From the NCBI GenBank assembly GCA_946965045.2, contig OX337235.1:2613928-2677927 (forward strand): DNA of 64,000 nucleotides, in the 5' to 3' direction. The stretch is from Epithemia pelagica. Lineage: Eukaryota > Bacillariophyta > Bacillariophyceae > Surirellales > Surirellaceae. The first letter of the stretch is position 1; every line of letters begins with the position of its first letter. This document shows positions 62,006 through 64,000 of the stretch, piece by piece. The position numbers and the translations under genes were made by a program. Below the pieces are notes generated by a model, which saw nothing but the letters and a program-made list of their open reading frames with translations, did not search any database and was not told the origin of the DNA.

Positions 62006-62764
62006 ATGAAGCTTTCCACCATTTCGCATAGCACAGCGTGGCGATGTATTGCTGCTGCAGGGTTCGTGTTCAAGGAACACCACACGAAAACATACCTCAC
62101 TGATCGACACGAAAATGCTGAGAATGTTGCCCACAGAGCTGCTTTTGTCAAGAAGTACTTTAAGTGGGAAGAGCTGTTGTATCGGTGGGTGCAGCTCCCT
62201 ACCGAGGATGCAATCAAACTTGAAAACGAAGGGAATGCGGGCAAGGAGAAGCTCTTGCCAAACAGCTTTGTATTTGAGTACACTGATGTAACAACAGGCA
62301 AGCAGATGCGGGAGTACCATGTTGATGCCTTCCCAATCAAATTTGAACGGTACATCAAACCAGAAAACACAATTCACAATGGAAACTTGTCACACAGGTT
62401 TCCCTCCGACCGCAAACCTGTCATCCTCATCGGCCAGGACGAATCGATCTACAAGCAGTTTTCCTTCTCGTCTAAGGCATGGTACACTAAAGATGGCGCA
62501 ACTAAAATGCTGCCAAAGGATGATGGACATGGGATGATGATCAGCACTTTTGTAAGCCGATCATGGGGCTTCCTTATGAACGGAAACCCGTTGCTTGCTG
62601 CGAGTCTATTTCGGATTAATGAACTCCGTCTACATGCGACACACAACAAATACGTCTCTACCGAGGCTGCAGTGAACCTCAAGCCCCACAGCTCAAACTC
62701 TACGCACCCGCCTGCAATCATCCCGATTGCCGCGGCTACGGACTCCTTGCCGGCTTACCCCTAG
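62006..62764 (+). pseudogene. DDE-type transposase fragment, truncated after the first catalytic Asp
   Basis: About 252 residues from ATG 62006; the frame is open back to 61973. The layout recalls a Tc1/mariner-related group with a helix-turn-helix-like start (S-T-I-S-H-S-T-A-W-R), the element T-Y-L-T-D-R-H-E, a strand pair, and the first catalytic Asp in L-I-G-Q-D-E-S. A short basic-Gly strand (D-D-G-H-G-M-M-I-S) follows. The remainder of the catalytic core, including the second and third acidic residues, is not seen, and a T/P/A-rich tail takes its place before the stop. A decayed or 3'-replaced copy is most likely. Confidence 0.55.
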
Positions 62765-63566
62765 TAGAACTCTCACCGAAAATCATCGGTTAGGTTCAGC
62801 ACCTCATCGGTTAGTCGAGTCCCGTGGCTTCAAACATCACCTACATCACCTACATCCACACTACATACCTAGCTTCGCGCTAGCTCAACATATATTTCGG
62901 TCGCATATACCAAAAAGTGAGAACAGATTGACGAACGTGCTATCAAGAATCAACTTTGGTCTTGATATCCCATCAACGGACGATCATCCGTTGAACATCC
63001 GAGCCTGACCTATGCCCTAAGCGTGCGCGCCCAAATTCGTCAAGACGCGCGCAAGAACTATCCGAGCGTTGCGACCATGTATCCGACCCAACGGTCTAAG
63101 TACACAAGGCACGAATCACGATCACGCGAGACCATATCATCGTTCCCACTATTTCAAGATTGCAAACAAGGACGCGCCAACAAAACTACATATACCAACT
63201 TTAGCCAAGAATCGTTGAGGCTGTATATGATATACAAGCACATATACATGTTATATACCTCACATACATCAACTCCAACCATTCCAGTCCTATCACCGCC
63301 AAGAACCTATTTCACACGCTCGACAACAAGAATGGAAACCTCACACACCAAACCTAGTAGTAAGCTCACAATCATTAACATTACCATATCATCACGTCTT
63401 CAGTGTCCTGACTATCCCTACGATAGAGCCCTTGGGTTTCCTTTGTTCTCTGACCCGTGGAGAACCTTGGTATCAGTTGGTAATCGATTGTGGCTCTTCT
63501 AGAACGTGTACTGACGGAATTCTACTAGATTAACAGTCTCACCTGTCTCATTTCCCCGAAGTTTTC
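62765..63566. other. Candidate LTR / 5' leader of a second retroelement
   Basis: About 800 bp of C- and A-rich sequence with TATA-like clusters (about 63222-63258) and no convincing ORF. At 63468-63476 the word TGGTATCAG matches the start of the initiator-Met tRNA primer binding site used by many LTR retrotransposons, and an open frame begins 90 bp later. The LTR edges cannot be fixed because the other LTR is outside the window. Confidence 0.35.
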
Positions 63567-64000
63567 ATGTCCAGTGACCCCAATACTCCTGTCCGTCGGA
63601 TCTACAACGCTTTCCAGCAGAGTGGTGACCCAACACAGCAGATTGCCGTCCACCCTGGCGAATTCCTCATCGAGACGCCCTCTAACTCCCCGGAGAAGGC
63701 TAGCACGCCTAATCCGTTCCAGACTCCCGATCAAGTCGTCCCTCCGCCGTCCGACCCGAATCGCCCGCCGAACACCCTTGCACGCCGACCGAGTACACCT
63801 CCTCGCCCGAACCCAACTCGCACCCGACGTACGAGCCGTCTCATCAACGCGCACCTCCGTTACTTCCGCGAGCCATCCGAGTATCAGAGCGACCCGGACC
63901 ACATCCGTTCGACGCTCGAACACGAGGTCTCGTTCGAGTCCGTCCAACCCGTCGTCGACCTAGAGGATATCCAACGACTCCTAGACTTGCTATACCAATC
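63567..64000 (+). CDS. Open reading frame running off the right edge, possible retroelement gag
   Basis: From ATG 63567 the frame is open to the window end (144 codons and 2 nt). The product starts M-S-S-D-P-N-T-P-V-R-R-I-Y-N-A-F and becomes Pro/Arg-rich (R-P-S-T-P-P-R-P-N-P-T-R), then acidic and helical. Codons are strongly C/G-ending, unlike the neighbouring host genes, which suggests foreign origin. A gag or a gene of a large retroelement would fit the candidate primer binding site upstream, but no domain is recognised. Overlapping frames at 63574-63963 (plus) and 63525-63947 (minus) are judged to be shadows. Confidence 0.4.
   Translation, partial: MSSDPNTPVRRIYNAFQQSGDPTQQIAVHPGEFLIETPSNSPEKASTPNPFQTPDQVVPPPSDPNRPPNTLARRPSTPPRPNPTRTRRTSRLINAHLRYFREPSEYQSDPDHIRSTLEHEVSFESVQPVVDLEDIQRLLDLLYQ

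Noticed and set aside
63525-63963. Overlapping plus and minus frames, both Arg-rich, near the right edge
   Set aside because: The frame from ATG 63567 has better protein character and stays open to the edge; the other two are complementary or shifted shadows created by its C/G-ending codons.

Overview
The window looks like nuclear DNA of a diatom, probably a pennate species. The reasons are dense genes on both strands, short GT-AG introns (mostly 61-164 bp), many proteins with a signal peptide followed by an ASAFAP-like cleavage motif (bipartite plastid targeting), CoDi-like Copia elements, and Ser/Pro/Thr-rich membrane proteins of stramenopile type. No rRNA, tRNA or CRISPR array was recognised. 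Gene models come from reading frames, splice motifs and recalled family motifs. No database search was run.

Layout. 1-4974 holds the 3' part of a Ty1/Copia retrotransposon: gag tail, complete pol and a probable 3' LTR. 5.2-17.1 kb holds host genes: a hypothetical protein, a nucleoredoxin-like protein with a WH2-like motif, a frameshifted P-loop NTPase, eIF2B delta, a NOPCHAP1/DUF4598-like protein, a large P/S/T-rich membrane protein and a CCB2/CCB4-type cytochrome b6f assembly factor. 17.2-22.8 kb is a two-gene Mutator-like element: a transposase with a SWIM finger and a convergent unknown Cys-rich protein. It is bracketed by a 16/17-bp inverted repeat and carries subterminal tandem repeats.

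23.6-26.9 kb has two tandem paralogous single-pass membrane proteins. 27.6-35.4 kb is mostly organelle-related: an SLC25-type carrier fused to a large plastid/thylakoid-targeted domain, a SpoU RNA methylase, a PsbP-domain protein and a plastid EF-hand protein. 35.7-41.0 kb has two multi-exon Cys-rich membrane proteins, one with EGF domains and one a class 3 lipase. 41.9-44.5 kb is a HECT ubiquitin ligase with three N-terminal beta-type repeats.

45-50.3 kb holds RidA, a plastid helical protein, TrpD (anthranilate phosphoribosyltransferase), two small unknown proteins and an HHL1-like photosystem II protection protein. 50.4-60.6 kb holds a TALE homeobox protein divergent from proteasome alpha-3, a PDCD4-like protein with two MA3 domains next to a small gene copying its N-terminal motif, LSM1, a coiled-coil protein and an MFSD5-like transporter. 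60.6-64.0 kb is transposon-rich: a hairpin, a transposon-associated ORF, a truncated DDE transposase, and a C-rich open frame that runs off the edge and may start another retroelement.

Functional themes are plastid biogenesis and photoprotection (CCB, PsbP-like, HHL1-like, carrier fusion, EF-hand), RNA and translation control (eIF2B delta, PDCD4-like, LSM1, SpoU methylase), protein turnover (HECT, proteasome alpha-3), and three classes of transposable element. The most unusual items are the carrier fusion, the two-gene Mutator-like element with its repeats, the PDCD4-like/microprotein pair, and the tandem membrane-protein paralogs.
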